Shown piece by piece: positions 7,746-17,263 of a stretch of 64,000 nucleotides of DNA; position 1 is the stretch's first letter; each line of letters begins with the position of its first letter. A program made the translations under genes and the position numbers. The stretch comes from an uncultured Dysgonomonas sp. (GTDB lineage: Bacteria > Bacteroidota > Bacteroidia > Bacteroidales > Dysgonomonadaceae). Location: contig NZ_LT599032.1 of the NCBI RefSeq assembly GCF_900079725.1, forward strand, positions 928,948-992,947, written 5' to 3'. Below the pieces are notes generated by a model. It worked only from the letters and a program-made list of their open reading frames with translations, searched no databases and was not told the DNA's origin.

Positions 7746-10100
7746 TTACAGAACCTCGAAACGGGCAAATTTCAATAACAACTGCTTCACTCCCGAATTC
7801 TCAAATTCCACGGTAGCTTTTCGGCTATCCGGATCACCTGTTACAGCAGTCACCTTACCTATGCCGAAACGCTCATGTTTAATTACCGCCCCTACTTGTA
7901 CTTCTCCTGAATTCACTCCTGCCGAAGCTTTCGGCTTAGCGTTGCGCGCATTCACAAAGTTGGAACGGGGGGATGCGGATGACTGGCGTATCTCCTGTCG
8001 CTGAACTGTTGGTTGCCTCTGTGTTAGCGGGCGTTCGGGGTATGTTGTACGCGGAGTATTTGTGTAATCGTAGAGATCATTTGTATATGTTTCGGGGCGA
8101 TTGAGCACACCGAATCCACCTCCGCCAAGCACACCTCCATTTACGTTCAGATAAGAGGTGTCTATATCGCGAAGGAAACGACTTGGATTCGACGCATTTA
8201 TTTGCCCGTTGCGGAAACGGCTTTTAGCATAGCTAATCATGCAGTATTCCTTTGCCCGGGTAATAGCTACATAAAACAAGCGACGCTCTTCTTCCAAGCC
8301 CCGCAACTCATTCTTTGCCATTGACGACGGAAAGAGATCTTCTTCCATGCCTACAACGAATACATTTTTGAATTCCAAGCCTTTAGATGCATGAACGGTC
8401 ATCATTGTCACTTTTTCCTGATCGGCTTCCTTATCTGTATCCTGATCGCTAAGCAAGGATACCTCGGATAGGAAATCCATCAACCCTATTTCCTCCAAAC
8501 CTTCTTCCTTTCGGGTTTCACAAAACTCGTGAATACCTCCTAAGAGTTCCTGCAGATTTTCCTGACGGCTCATACCTTCGGGGGTTTGATCCTGATAAGC
8601 TTCTGTGGCGATACCACTTTGTTTTACAATGCGCGATGCCAATTCGTAGGCCGATAGCTCTTGCACCTGTGCAATAAAACTTTCGATAAGTTCTCTAAAT
8701 CCACTTAGTTTTTTCGCTGTGCCTGCATTCACATTCAGATTATAGCCTAACGAATCTCCGATCACCTCCCATAAGCTTACATTATGCAAACGGGCGGCTT
8801 CTGCTATTTTATTTACTGTGGTATCTCCTATCCCTCGTGTAGGAAAATTGATGATACGCCGGAAAGCTTCTTCGTCGAAAGGATTCACCACCATACGAAA
8901 GTAAGCGATAACATCTTTGATCTCCTTGCGCTGGTAGAACGACAAACCACCATAGATACGGTACGGGATATTCTTTTTCCGCAATGCCTCTTCGAAGATA
9001 CGCGACTGGGCATTGGTGCGATACAGGATTACAAAATCACTATATGATGCTTTCTTATCGCGGCGGATGTCCCATATTTTATTCGAGACAATAACCCCCT
9101 CCTCAAAATCGGAGTAAGCACTCGAAACTTCGATACGTTCCCCTTCGTCGTTTTCTGAATATATTGTTTTCTTTATCTGCTCACGATTTTGCTGAATAAG
9201 GCTGTTGGCCGCATTCACAATATTCTGAGTCGAGCGGTAATTCTGCTCCAGCTTAAACAACTTCGATTCGGAATAAACTTCCTTAAATTTAAGTATATTG
9301 TCTATATTCGCCCCACGAAACGAGTAGATACTCTGTGCATCGTCACCCACTACACAGACACGGTGATGTGCATCGGCAAGTTGTTTCACTACAAGGTATT
9401 GCGCAAAGTTTGTATCCTGATACTCGTCTACCAATATAAACTGATAACGCTCCTGATAGCTTTTCAACACGTCGGGATGATCGCGAAACAGGACATTGGT
9501 GTAGAATAACAAATCATCGAAGTCCATTGTGTTGGATGCCTTTAATCTGTTATTATAATCCCTGTAAATATCTTTCAACACAGGCATTTTCGACCGTTGG
9601 TCATACTCCAGCAACTCTTTGTTCTGAGCATACATTTGTGGAGAAATCAGTGCATTCTTTGCATTGGATATTGTAGCCTGTACTCTTGCCGGCTTATAGA
9701 CTTTATCATCCAATTGATACTGTTTGATTATGGTCTTTATCATATTCCGGGAGTCGGCCGAGTCGAAAATGGTAAAATTTGAGGTAAATCCGATTTTTTC
9801 GGCCTCGGTACGCAAAATACGGGAAAACACAGAGTGAAAAGTTCCCATCCACAAATAACGCGCATACTTCCATCCTATTATCTCGGCAATACGCTCTTTC
9901 ATTTCACGCGCCGCCTTATTAGTAAATGTAAGTGCAAGTATGCTGTGAGGCATATAACCTTGTTGAAGAAGGTATGCTATTTTATAAGTAAGTACACGTG
10001 TCTTGCCCGAACCTGCCCCTGCAATAATCAGGGAAGGCCCGTTTATGTATTCAACAGCTTCACGCTGCTGTTTATTTAGATGATCCAGTAAGTTATCCAT
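7746..10100 (-). CDS. uvrD: UvrD/PcrA-type ATP-dependent DNA helicase
   Basis: 784 residues, a superfamily 1A 3'-5' helicase of DNA repair and replication-fork maintenance. Motifs in order: QQREAV (Q motif, about 11-16), Walker A GAGSGKT (28-34), VDEYQDTN (about 226), the QNYRST motif (about 287), TVHASKGLEF (about 567) and VAITRAKE (about 611). The C-terminus (about 733-784) is the Tudor-like PcrA/UvrD tail with GAVIKHERFGIGKV and a final LLLKFARFEVL. A low-complexity linker lies around 660-730. The length is a little longer than E. coli UvrD. It is transcribed alone. Confidence 0.95.
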   Translation of the reverse strand: MDNLLDHLNKQQREAVEYINGPSLIIAGAGSGKTRVLTYKIAYLLQQGYMPHSILALTFTNKAAREMKERIAEIIGWKYARYLWMGTFHSVFSRILRTEAEKIGFTSNFTIFDSADSRNMIKTIIKQYQLDDKVYKPARVQATISNAKNALISPQMYAQNKELLEYDQRSKMPVLKDIYRDYNNRLKASNTMDFDDLLFYTNVLFRDHPDVLKSYQERYQFILVDEYQDTNFAQYLVVKQLADAHHRVCVVGDDAQSIYSFRGANIDNILKFKEVYSESKLFKLEQNYRSTQNIVNAANSLIQQNREQIKKTIYSENDEGERIEVSSAYSDFEEGVIVSNKIWDIRRDKKASYSDFVILYRTNAQSRIFEEALRKKNIPYRIYGGLSFYQRKEIKDVIAYFRMVVNPFDEEAFRRIINFPTRGIGDTTVNKIAEAARLHNVSLWEVIGDSLGYNLNVNAGTAKKLSGFRELIESFIAQVQELSAYELASRIVKQSGIATEAYQDQTPEGMSRQENLQELLGGIHEFCETRKEEGLEEIGLMDFLSEVSLLSDQDTDKEADQEKVTMMTVHASKGLEFKNVFVVGMEEDLFPSSMAKNELRGLEEERRLFYVAITRAKEYCMISYAKSRFRNGQINASNPSRFLRDIDTSYLNVNGGVLGGGGFGVLNRPETYTNDLYDYTNTPRTTYPERPLTQRQPTVQRQEIRQSSASPRSNFVNARNAKPKASAGVNSGEVQVGAVIKHERFGIGKVTAVTGDPDSRKATVEFENSGVKQLLLKFARFEVL

Positions 10101-10163
10101 AAAAATCAGTGATAGGGTAACAAAGATAAGTCTTTTTTAGGAATGTGAGGTTATAACTTCAGG

Positions 10164-10198
10164 CAAACAAAAAGCCGACTGAGAGAGTCTCGGCCGGC
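10164..10198 (-). terminator. Intrinsic terminator after the carbonic anhydrase gene
   Basis: An 11-bp stem with one mismatch and one G-U pair (10174-10184 with 10188-10198), followed on the minus strand by TTTTTGTTT. Confidence 0.85.
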
Positions 10199-10223
10199 AT
10201 TACTTATTTAATGTATGTGAGAA

Positions 10224-10922
10224 TCAGATATCAAGAAATTCAACTTCTCCCGACTCGATATGATAAATGGCTCCGACAATCTTTACATCGCCTTCTTCAT
10301 TCATTTCTTTGAGGAATGGTTCTGATTTTCTCAATTGCTTTACTCCATGTATCACGTTAGCTATTATTGCTCGGTTGTAGACATCTCCTTCGGTCTTGAA
10401 AACTTCATTTTCTTCCTCTTCGCTATCCAGTTTTTTGATGATGGATTCGATATGTCCGAGTTTTTCTGTATGGTGGGCATCGTGGTTTTCATGGCTGTGT
10501 TTTATATCCATAAATGCTTTTACCGCCCCACAGCTTGTATGCCCCATCACAACAATCAGCTTTGTACCGAGATGTTCGGCTGCATATTCGATGCTACCTT
10601 CTTCATAATCGGCCATTACATTCCCGGCAGTACGAATAGAGAATATATCTCCCAGTCCTTGATCGAAAACTATTTCAGGTGTCACACGCGAGTCGGAGCA
10701 ACTGACAACAATTGCAAACGGTTTCTGTCCAGTTTTGAGTTCTTCGATTCGGGTCAAATCCTGATGATTGTGTAATAACTGACCTGAACAAAATCGCTTA
10801 TTACCGTCTTTGAGTGCAGTCAAAGCATCCTCGGACATTTGATCTTGTGCATAAGAAATTACTGTTGACAAGCTAAAAATAGTCATCAGCAAAACGTGTT
10901 TAGAAAAGTAGCTTGGTTTCAT
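10224..10922 (-). CDS. Exported beta-class carbonic anhydrase
   Basis: 232 residues. It interconverts CO2 and bicarbonate. The zinc site of a beta-carbonic anhydrase is complete: Cys75-x-Asp77-x-Arg79 (CSDSR) and His128-x-x-Cys131 (HTSCGA). Unlike cytosolic homologues it starts with a Sec signal peptide (LLMTIFSLSTVISYAQ), so it probably acts in the periplasm, a location known for some Gram-negative beta enzymes. The middle has a His-rich stretch (HSHENHDAHH, about 143-152) that could bind metal. It is a single-gene unit with its own terminator and a candidate -7 element at 10949. Confidence 0.92.
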   Translation of the reverse strand: MKPSYFSKHVLLMTIFSLSTVISYAQDQMSEDALTALKDGNKRFCSGQLLHNHQDLTRIEELKTGQKPFAIVVSCSDSRVTPEIVFDQGLGDIFSIRTAGNVMADYEEGSIEYAAEHLGTKLIVVMGHTSCGAVKAFMDIKHSHENHDAHHTEKLGHIESIIKKLDSEEEENEVFKTEGDVYNRAIIANVIHGVKQLRKSEPFLKEMNEEGDVKIVGAIYHIESGEVEFLDI

Positions 10923-10948
10923 TATAGTTGTTATTAAAAAAAATCGGA

Positions 10949-10956
10949 CAAAAGTA
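10949..10956 (-). promoter_or_regulatory. Candidate -7 element of the carbonic anhydrase gene
   Basis: TACTTTTG on the minus strand fits TAnnTTTG and lies about 27 bases before the ATG at 10922. No convincing -33 TTTG is visible. Confidence 0.5.
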
Positions 10957-11114
10957 GAGAAAGATTCAGTTTCAGGTTCTTTATTGAATATATTTTATAG
11001 GACAACAATGTTAAATAATGTAAAGGAAATATTGCAGCAAATAATAATATGATTTCCTTTTTATGTTAAACAAAATTTCAATTAACTTTATCAGCAACAA
11101 ATTAACGATTTATC

Positions 11115-12068
11115 ATGAAATACAATTTTTGTGGAAACAGCGGGTTACAGTTACCTGAGATCTCATTAGGCTTGTGGCACAATTTCGGAGATGTGGATAA
11201 TTTCGAAGTAGCCACATCTATGATTTTACATGCTTTCGAGAGTGGCATTACACATTTCGACCTTGCTAATAATTACGGGCCACCTCCCGGGAGTGCCGAA
11301 ACTAACTTCGGTAAGATACTGGCTAAAGAATTGAAAGGTCACCGCGACGAGCTCATCATTTCATCCAAAGCAGGTCATCTGATGTGGGACGGGCCTTATG
11401 GAGACGGAGGTTCGCGCAAATACATCATGGCTAGTATAGACCAAAGCCTGAAACGTACAGGGCTGGAATATTTCGATATTTTCTATTCGCACCGATATGA
11501 TCCTCAAACCCCTGTGGAAGAGACTATGCAGGCCCTGGTAGATATTGTACGTCAGGGGAAGGCCTTATATGTAGGTATATCGAAATACCCACCTGAAAAA
11601 CTGATTCAGGCATACAATATACTGAAATCACAGCATGTGCCTTGCCTTATCTATCAGGATAAATACAGCATGCTTGTGCGCGAACCCGAAAATGAGCATA
11701 TGAACATCAACGATAAATACGGTGTGGGTTTCATTGCTTTCTCTCCACTGGCTCAGGGTCTACTTACGAATAAATACCTGAATGGCATTCCCGAAACTTC
11801 ACGTGCTCACAAAAGTCACGGCTTCTTGCAAGAAAGTGAAATTACGCCTGAGGTGATAAAGAAAGTGAAGGCGCTCAACGGCCTTGCAGGTCAGCGCGGG
11901 CAAACACTTGCCGAAATGGCTCTGGCATGGCTACTCCACAACAAACATGTAACATCTGTTATTGTAGGTACAAGTTCATTGAATCAGCTGAAAGATAATC
12001 TGAAAGCAAAGGATAATTCGTATTTCACAGGTGAAGAACTAGCCTTGATAGAAATGATTCTGGCATAA
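11115..12068 (+). CDS. Aldo/keto reductase (YghZ/GPR-like)
   Basis: 317 residues, an NADPH-dependent (beta/alpha)8 oxidoreductase. The catalytic tetrad is Asp49, Tyr54, Lys85 and His126. The N-terminal and loop sequences (SLGLWHNFG, NYGPPPGSAE, SSKAGHLMWDGPYGD) match the AKR14 group that includes E. coli YghZ, an L-glyceraldehyde 3-phosphate reductase linked to methylglyoxal detoxification. The exact substrate is inferred. It is a single-gene unit, convergent with the sigma factor gene. Confidence 0.88.
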   Translation: MKYNFCGNSGLQLPEISLGLWHNFGDVDNFEVATSMILHAFESGITHFDLANNYGPPPGSAETNFGKILAKELKGHRDELIISSKAGHLMWDGPYGDGGSRKYIMASIDQSLKRTGLEYFDIFYSHRYDPQTPVEETMQALVDIVRQGKALYVGISKYPPEKLIQAYNILKSQHVPCLIYQDKYSMLVREPENEHMNINDKYGVGFIAFSPLAQGLLTNKYLNGIPETSRAHKSHGFLQESEITPEVIKKVKALNGLAGQRGQTLAEMALAWLLHNKHVTSVIVGTSSLNQLKDNLKAKDNSYFTGEELALIEMILA

Positions 12069-12070
12069 AA

Positions 12071-12106
12071 CAAAAAAATAAGCATCCCAACCACAGGGAT
12101 GCTTAT
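12071..12106. terminator. Bidirectional intrinsic terminator
   Basis: A perfect 11-bp stem (12078-12088 with 12096-12106) and 7-base loop. The long T run is on the minus strand (bases 12072-12077 are A on plus), so it mainly ends the sigma factor transcript, while also lying right after the aldo/keto reductase stop. Confidence 0.85.
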
Positions 12107-12140
12107 CCACTTTCAATCCTTATAACTTAAAAACTACAAT

Positions 12141-12170
12141 AAGGCCTCAGACCTATTTACTATTTTATTA
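12141..12170 (+). repeat. GGTCnnnGACC-type dispersed repeat, copy 1
   Basis: AAGGCCTCAGACCTATTTAC matches the family consensus AAGGTCnCAGACCTATTTAT with a C in the first arm. It lies between the ends of two convergent genes. See copies at 23251, 36928, 38936, 45036, 49804 and 50736. Confidence 0.75.
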
Positions 12171-12200
12171 AATTTCAATACAATTATCAGCTATATTTAT

Positions 12201-12791
12201 TTACATCGTCAGCACGATGTTATTTTCATCAGCCATGCGGCGTATATTAAGTATAGCATAACGCATACGTCCCAGAGCTGTATTGATACTAACGCCTGTA
12301 TGGTCTGCTATTTCTTTAAAACTCAAATCCTGATAGTAACGCATCTCCAATACTTCGCGCTGACTATCGGGCAGATACGAAATCAGCTTACGGATATCCG
12401 ATGTAATCTGCATACGGATTATCTCGTCCTCGATCGTACCATCACATAACAACGGATTGTTCAACAAATCGACCGGGGCCTCGTCATTAGAAATTGTATT
12501 CTCATTCTTTTCCTGACGAAAATGGTCTATAATAAGATTGTGGGCGATACGGGATATCCAGGCACGGAACTTCCCTGTCTCGGTATAGCGGCCTTGCTTA
12601 ATCGTTACAATAGCCTTGATGAAAGTTTCCTGAAAAATATCTTCTGCCAGTTCTCTGTTGCGCACAGTGAAATAGATATAGTTGAAGACACTGATTTTGT
12701 GTCGTGACAGGAGGATATCAAATGCCTGATTGTTGCCATTAGAATAATCGGTGACCAATTGTTCGTCGGTCATGGTTATCAATGTATCCAT
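12201..12791 (-). CDS. RNA polymerase ECF-type sigma factor
   Basis: 196 residues with sigma region 2 at about 20-95 (LAEDIFQETFIKA, then the -10 recognition stretch FRAWISRIAHNLIIDHFR) and region 4 at about 130-185 (YLPDSQREVLEMRYYQDLSFKEI and the helix-turn-helix GVSINTALGRMRYAI). There is no anti-sigma (FecR-like) gene next to it, so it is not a typical SusCD-linked ECF factor of Bacteroidota; a housekeeping or stress regulon is possible. The regulon cannot be told from this window. Confidence 0.92.
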   Translation of the reverse strand: MDTLITMTDEQLVTDYSNGNNQAFDILLSRHKISVFNYIYFTVRNRELAEDIFQETFIKAIVTIKQGRYTETGKFRAWISRIAHNLIIDHFRQEKNENTISNDEAPVDLLNNPLLCDGTIEDEIIRMQITSDIRKLISYLPDSQREVLEMRYYQDLSFKEIADHTGVSINTALGRMRYAILNIRRMADENNIVLTM

Positions 12792-13000
12792 TATCTCTTA
12801 TATTTTAAAGTTAAAAAGAGTAATGTTTATTCTATAGGCAAAAAATTTTTAGAGGGTTTTTAAATAATCTTGCGTTAATGATACAAATAAAAGACAATTT
12901 TATGGAATTGACAATATCTAAAAGATTATTTAACAGTGTAATGCGATTTTGCTTAATTTTATATATAAAGCTACAGGTTTACTAAAAGATATAAAATAGT

Positions 13001-13035
13001 CAAAAAATAGAGCTTCCATTTCAATAGAAGCTCTA
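13001..13035 (-). terminator. Intrinsic terminator after aqpZ
   Basis: A 9-bp stem (13008-13016 with 13027-13035) followed on the minus strand by TTTTTTG, about 20 bases beyond the aqpZ stop. Confidence 0.85.
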
Positions 13036-13057
13036 TGGTCTATATAATAATATACGC

Positions 13058-13723
13058 TTATTCTTGTTCTGTATCAATAACTTTCCATACTACAGCCGAA
13101 ATCGCAGCACCTAAGAACGGAGCAACAATAAATAACCATAGCTGAGATAAAGCTTCTCCTCCCTGAAAAATAGCAGGACCTATACTACGTGCCGGATTAA
13201 CCGATGTACCAGTAATAGGAATACATACGATATGCACCAAAACCAAAGCCAAACCGATAGCAACTCCGGCAAACTGATTGTTTGCACCTTTAGATGTAAC
13301 GCCCAGAACAACCAATACGAAGATAAAGGTAAAGACTGTTTCAGCTACAAATGCAGGCAGCAGATCGGTATAGCCGTTAGCTCCGGTAAAAGTTGTTGTT
13401 GAACCGGAATCCTTTGCCAATACATATAATATGGCTGAACCGATAATAGCGCCTATCACCTGAAAGATCATATACAAACCGGCGTCTTTGGCCGATATTT
13501 TTTTAGATAACAACAAGCCCAGAGTGATTGCCGGATTGATATGACAACCCGAAATTTTACCGATGGTATAAACCATAGCCAATACTGCCAATCCGAATGC
13601 AAATGCTACACCAAGTGTACCAACCGAAGCAAACGGCTGTCCGGCTCCTGCAAATACTGCTGCACCACAACCCATAAGTACCAGAACCATAGTTCCGATC
13701 ATTTCTGCTAAATACTTTTTCAT
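13058..13723 (-). CDS. aqpZ: Aquaporin Z (water channel)
   Basis: 221 residues with six membrane helices and the two half-helix NPA motifs of the MIP family (63-65 and 176-178). The selectivity-filter residues are those of water-specific AqpZ: Phe43, His164, Thr173 and Arg179. It should act as an inner-membrane water channel for osmotic adjustment. It is a single gene with its own terminator. Confidence 0.95.
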   Translation of the reverse strand: MKKYLAEMIGTMVLVLMGCGAAVFAGAGQPFASVGTLGVAFAFGLAVLAMVYTIGKISGCHINPAITLGLLLSKKISAKDAGLYMIFQVIGAIIGSAILYVLAKDSGSTTTFTGANGYTDLLPAFVAETVFTFIFVLVVLGVTSKGANNQFAGVAIGLALVLVHIVCIPITGTSVNPARSIGPAIFQGGEALSQLWLFIVAPFLGAAISAVVWKVIDTEQE

Positions 13724-13872
13724 TGAATTTCTATTTTAATTAAACATTTGTGCTACTTGTGTAATTTTGTGTTAACTATATAGGATAAGGCGAAGTTAAA
13801 TATAAAATCGAATAAAAGATAAAAAGGCTGCATTTTTTTAGCTCTTCCATTTCTAGTATTGCTACCATTCCC

Positions 13873-13880
13873 TATATTTG
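13873..13880 (+). promoter_or_regulatory. Candidate -7 element for the gene at 13916
   Basis: TATATTTG fits TAnnTTTG 35 bases before the ATG. No clear -33 partner. Confidence 0.5.
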
Positions 13881-13915
13881 TAACACTCAATTAATAAACA
13901 TTAAATCTAACACAT

Positions 13916-14428
13916 ATGAAGAAGTTATTGTTTTCGTTTTTGGTCTTTTTTATTTGTATGTCTGTGTTCGGACAGGAGTATAATGTTCCGAAGAATTATA
14001 AATTTGAAAATAAGGAGTCTTATAAACCTTATGAGCCACAGATAAAAGAAACGATAGACTGGCTCCTGCAAACGCCGTTGGGTAAGGACGCAAATAAACG
14101 GCAGGAAGCAAATGCATTTCTTATGGCCTGGCTCACCGGAACACCGGATGTGCATTTAAAAATAGATGCCGGTTTTATGATGAATTTCATCAAAGTAAAT
14201 CCTGAGTTGGTAATGCCTTTCACTGCCGGATGGACTAAATATTCACTGGATAATGGTTATTCGGAAGATGTGGTAGAGGGTACAAAAGCAGGAGTGGAAA
14301 CAGTGATTACTTTCTACCGAAAAAACAGAGGATATCTCAAAAAAGATAGCAATATAGAGAAGTACGAGAAATTGATGGAAAAAGGAAAGCTGGAAGCGGA
14401 AATAAACAAGATACTAAATAAGAAATAA
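13916..14428 (+). CDS. Small secreted protein of unknown function
   Basis: 170 residues with a signal peptide (MKKLLFSFLVFFICMSVFGQ). The mature part is mixed alpha-helical and charged, with no motif I recognise; the C-terminus is Lys/Glu-rich. The next gene starts 19 bases after its stop and is also exported, so they are likely co-transcribed. Function unknown. Confidence 0.65.
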   Translation: MKKLLFSFLVFFICMSVFGQEYNVPKNYKFENKESYKPYEPQIKETIDWLLQTPLGKDANKRQEANAFLMAWLTGTPDVHLKIDAGFMMNFIKVNPELVMPFTAGWTKYSLDNGYSEDVVEGTKAGVETVITFYRKNRGYLKKDSNIEKYEKLMEKGKLEAEINKILNKK

Positions 14429-14447
14429 TTATACAAAAAAGGAAATC

Positions 14448-14864
14448 ATGAAAAAAATTGTATTCACCCTATTATTCGGATTACTATGCATCGTTAGTTG
14501 TAACCAAAAAGCAGCAACCAATCAGGACGATACAATCGTTATAAAAACAGGCATAGAGGCCGAAGAAAGAACCGGTGACGAACTAAAGATAGCTGCTATC
14601 ATAACTGTTAAACCTGAAGCTATAAAAGATATTCTTCCTATATTCCAGGCTGTAGTACAAGGCAGTCAGGAAGAAGATGGTTGTATTTCCTATAACGTAC
14701 ACCAGGACACCGGCGATTCTACACGGTTTATCATTCTCGAAGAATGGGAATCTCAAGCCGCAATCGACTTTCATGGTAATACCGAACACTTCAAAACATA
14801 CCAGAAAGCATCGAAAGATATGGTTGCAAAGAAAGAAGTAATAAAAATGAAACTCGTATATTAG
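14448..14864 (+). CDS. Lipoprotein with an antibiotic-biosynthesis-monooxygenase (ABM) domain
   Basis: 138 residues. A lipobox (CIVSC, Cys18) marks a lipoprotein. Residues about 46-138 form an ABM dimeric ferredoxin-like domain (KIAAIITVKP, then the conserved EEWESQAAIDFH and HFKTY). Relatives include quinol monooxygenase YgiN and heme-degrading or signalling proteins; membrane-anchored versions are less usual. The next gene (15017) codes for a cytosolic single-domain paralogue with the matching motif VWKSQAAIDEHN. A terminator separates them. The reaction is unknown. Confidence 0.82.
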   Translation: MKKIVFTLLFGLLCIVSCNQKAATNQDDTIVIKTGIEAEERTGDELKIAAIITVKPEAIKDILPIFQAVVQGSQEEDGCISYNVHQDTGDSTRFIILEEWESQAAIDFHGNTEHFKTYQKASKDMVAKKEVIKMKLVY

Positions 14865-14887
14865 AATATACCTCCTAATAAAAAAAG

Positions 14888-14928
14888 TAAAAGTCCCTGC
14901 ATTATTTGTCTGGGACTTTTATCTTTAA
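14888..14928 (+). terminator. Intrinsic terminator after the ABM lipoprotein gene
   Basis: A 10-bp stem (14888-14897 with 14912-14921) followed by TCTTT. Confidence 0.75.
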
Positions 14929-14954
14929 AGAATGATGATTTTATATACGAGCAA

Positions 14955-14986
14955 TCTGTAAAACACAAATAAAATACATACTTTTG
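14955..14986 (+). promoter_or_regulatory. Candidate promoter of the gene at 15017
   Basis: TACTTTTG at 14979-14986 fits TAnnTTTG; TCTG (one mismatch to TTTG) lies 20 bases upstream at 14955-14958. The ATG follows 30 bases later. Confidence 0.5.
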
Positions 14987-15016
14987 TAACCTCAAATAAT
15001 ATAAAACGATAAGGTT

Positions 15017-15307
15017 ATGATGGAACTGAAAATTGTTGCCGTTATTGTAGTAAAAGCTGCATATAAGGAAGAGTTGGAAAAGGTATTCCATACCGTAGTA
15101 GATGAAACCCGTAAAGAAGCAGGAAATGTATCTTACGATTTACATCAGGATTGCAAAGACCCTTTAAAGTATACTATACTTGAAGTATGGAAATCGCAGG
15201 CAGCTATCGACGAACATAATGCAAGTGCGCATTTCAAAGCATTTGCAGCTGCAATAGAAGGTAAAGTGGATAGCCTGACAGTGGATGTAATAAAGAAAAT
15301 ATATTAA
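15017..15307 (+). CDS. ABM-domain protein (YgiN-like putative monooxygenase)
   Basis: 96 residues, a single ABM domain with no signal peptide (KIVAVIVVKAAYKEELEKVF; VWKSQAAIDEHNASAHFKAF). Proteins of this size form dimers; characterised relatives oxidise quinols or small aromatics, but many are uncharacterised. The start could be either of two adjacent ATG codons (15017 or 15020). It is a paralogue of the lipoprotein just upstream but has its own candidate promoter. Confidence 0.82.
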   Translation: MMELKIVAVIVVKAAYKEELEKVFHTVVDETRKEAGNVSYDLHQDCKDPLKYTILEVWKSQAAIDEHNASAHFKAFAAAIEGKVDSLTVDVIKKIY

Positions 15308-15329
15308 AATACCGATGAGCCCATTATTT

Positions 15330-15400
15330 AATATGCCAATATGCCAATGAGTAACACTATTAGAATTGGCACATTAACTAATTGGCATATTAGCACATTA
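15330..15400. repeat. Hairpin-forming ATTGGCA repeat, copy 1
   Basis: Inverted repeat AATATGCCAAT (15330-15340) with ATTGGCATATT (15381-15391), and an inner pair TGCCAAT (15342-15348) with ATTGGCA (15365-15371). It lies just before aspS. A related copy is at 35878-35938. Confidence 0.7.
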
Positions 15401-15411
15401 AATTTATAATT

Positions 15412-17166
15412 ATGTACAGAAATCATACTTGCGGAGAACTGACTCTTGCTGATGTAAATAAAGAAGTAACCCTTGCCGGATGGGTGCAAAAAGTGCGTAA
15501 ACTTGGTGGCGGAATGACCTTTGTCGATCTTCGCGACCGTTATGGAATTACCCAATTGGCATTCAGCAAAGATGTAAACGCAGATTTGTATGAACAATCG
15601 AATAAGTTCGGGCGCGAATATGTATTGCAGGTAACAGGCACAGTACAGGAGCGTTCGAGCAAGAATATGAATATACCTACCGGCGAGATAGAGATCATCG
15701 TAAACAAGCTCGTTATTCTGAATACATCGGAAGTTCCGCCTTTCACTATCGAAGACGAAACCGATGGAGGCGACGACCTACGCATGAAATACCGCTATCT
15801 GGACTTGCGCCGTACTCCTGTGCGCAAAAATCTGGAGCTGCGTCACAAGATAGCATTCGAAACACGTCGTTTTCTGGACGAACGCCAGTTTATAGAAGTG
15901 GAAACCCCTGTACTGATTGGTTCTACTCCTGAAGGTGCGCGCGATTTTGTTGTGCCATCGCGTATGAATCCGGGTGAGTTTTATGCCCTGCCGCAATCGC
16001 CTCAGCTTTTCAAGCAATTGCTGATGGTATCGGGATTTGACCGTTATTTCCAGATTGTGAAATGTTTCCGCGACGAAGACCTTCGTGCCGACCGTCAGCC
16101 GGAATTCACACAGATAGACTGTGAAATGTCATATGTCAATCAGGAAGACGTGTTGAATATGTTTGAAGGATTGACTAAGCACCTGTTCAAAAAGGTAAAA
16201 GGCATAGACATCCCCGACTTTCCGCGCATGACATATGCTCACGCAATGAAATATTACGGTTCGGATAAGCCGGATACACGTTTCGGGATGGAATTCGTGG
16301 AAATTAAAGACCTGACTACAGGTAAAGATTTCGTAGTATTCGATTCATCCGAATATGTAGGAGCTATTTGTGCTAAAGGTGCGGCATCATATACCCGCAA
16401 GCAACTGGATGCGCTTACCGACTATGTAAAACGTCCACAGATCGGAGCAAAGGGACTTGTATATGTACGTTATGAAGCTGATGGCTCTCTGAAATCGTCT
16501 GTCGATAAATTCTATACAGCCGAAGACCTGAAAAAATGGGCGGAACGTTGTCAGGCTGAACCGGGCGACCTTATCCTTATCATATGCGGCGAAACAGAAA
16601 AGGCGCAGAAACAGCTATGCGAACTCCGTCTCGAAGTCGGAGATCAACTTGGACTTCGTGATAAGAATAAATTCAATTGCCTTTGGGTTATCGACTTCCC
16701 TCTATTGGAAAAAGACGAAGAGCTAGGACGCTTCTTTGCAAAACACCATCCGTTTACCAGTCCGAAGGAAGAGGATATTCCAATGCTGGAATCAGACCCG
16801 GGAGCTGTGCGTGCCAATGCATACGACATGGTGATCAACGGTGTTGAAGTTGGCGGTGGTTCGGTTCGTATCCACAACAGCCAGTTGCAGAACAAGATGT
16901 TCCATGTACTTGGGTTTACCGAAGAAAAGGCTCAGGCTCAATTCGGCTTCCTGATGAATGCATTTAAATACGGAGCACCTCCACATGCTGGTCTAGCATT
17001 TGGACTCGACCGTTTAGTATCTCTTTTTGCAGGTCTGGATAGTATCCGCGACTGTATTGCGTTCCCTAAAAATAATTCTGGACGTGATGTTATGATCGAT
17101 GCACCAGCCGTTCTTGAACAGGAACAATTGGATGAGTTGAACCTGAAGGTGGAGATAAAGGAATAA
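15412..17166 (+). CDS. aspS: Aspartyl-tRNA synthetase
   Basis: 584 residues, the usual length of bacterial AspRS. It charges tRNA-Asp with aspartate. Domains: N-terminal OB-fold anticodon-binding domain (about 1-105), class II catalytic core with motif 2 around 219 ([19 protein letters not shown]), a bacterial GAD insertion (about 290-420), and motif 3 near 526-535 (GLAFGLDRL). The ATG follows the hairpin repeat. A strong terminator follows, so the gene is monocistronic. Confidence 0.97.
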   Translation: MYRNHTCGELTLADVNKEVTLAGWVQKVRKLGGGMTFVDLRDRYGITQLAFSKDVNADLYEQSNKFGREYVLQVTGTVQERSSKNMNIPTGEIEIIVNKLVILNTSEVPPFTIEDETDGGDDLRMKYRYLDLRRTPVRKNLELRHKIAFETRRFLDERQFIEVETPVLIGSTPEGARDFVVPSRMNPGEFYALPQSPQLFKQLLMVSGFDRYFQIVKCFRDEDLRADRQPEFTQIDCEMSYVNQEDVLNMFEGLTKHLFKKVKGIDIPDFPRMTYAHAMKYYGSDKPDTRFGMEFVEIKDLTTGKDFVVFDSSEYVGAICAKGAASYTRKQLDALTDYVKRPQIGAKGLVYVRYEADGSLKSSVDKFYTAEDLKKWAERCQAEPGDLILIICGETEKAQKQLCELRLEVGDQLGLRDKNKFNCLWVIDFPLLEKDEELGRFFAKHHPFTSPKEEDIPMLESDPGAVRANAYDMVINGVEVGGGSVRIHNSQLQNKMFHVLGFTEEKAQAQFGFLMNAFKYGAPPHAGLAFGLDRLVSLFAGLDSIRDCIAFPKNNSGRDVMIDAPAVLEQEQLDELNLKVEIKE

Positions 17167-17187
17167 TCATTAAAGTAAAACCATTAT

Positions 17188-17225
17188 AAAATGCTCCGGT
17201 TATTCTGACCGGAGCATTTTTATTT
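17188..17225 (+). terminator. Intrinsic terminator after aspS
   Basis: A perfect 13-bp stem (17188-17200 with 17208-17220) with a 7-base loop, followed by a T tract. Confidence 0.93.
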
Positions 17226-17263
17226 AAGAAAAGTTTTATCTTTAAGCCAACTAATAAACATCT

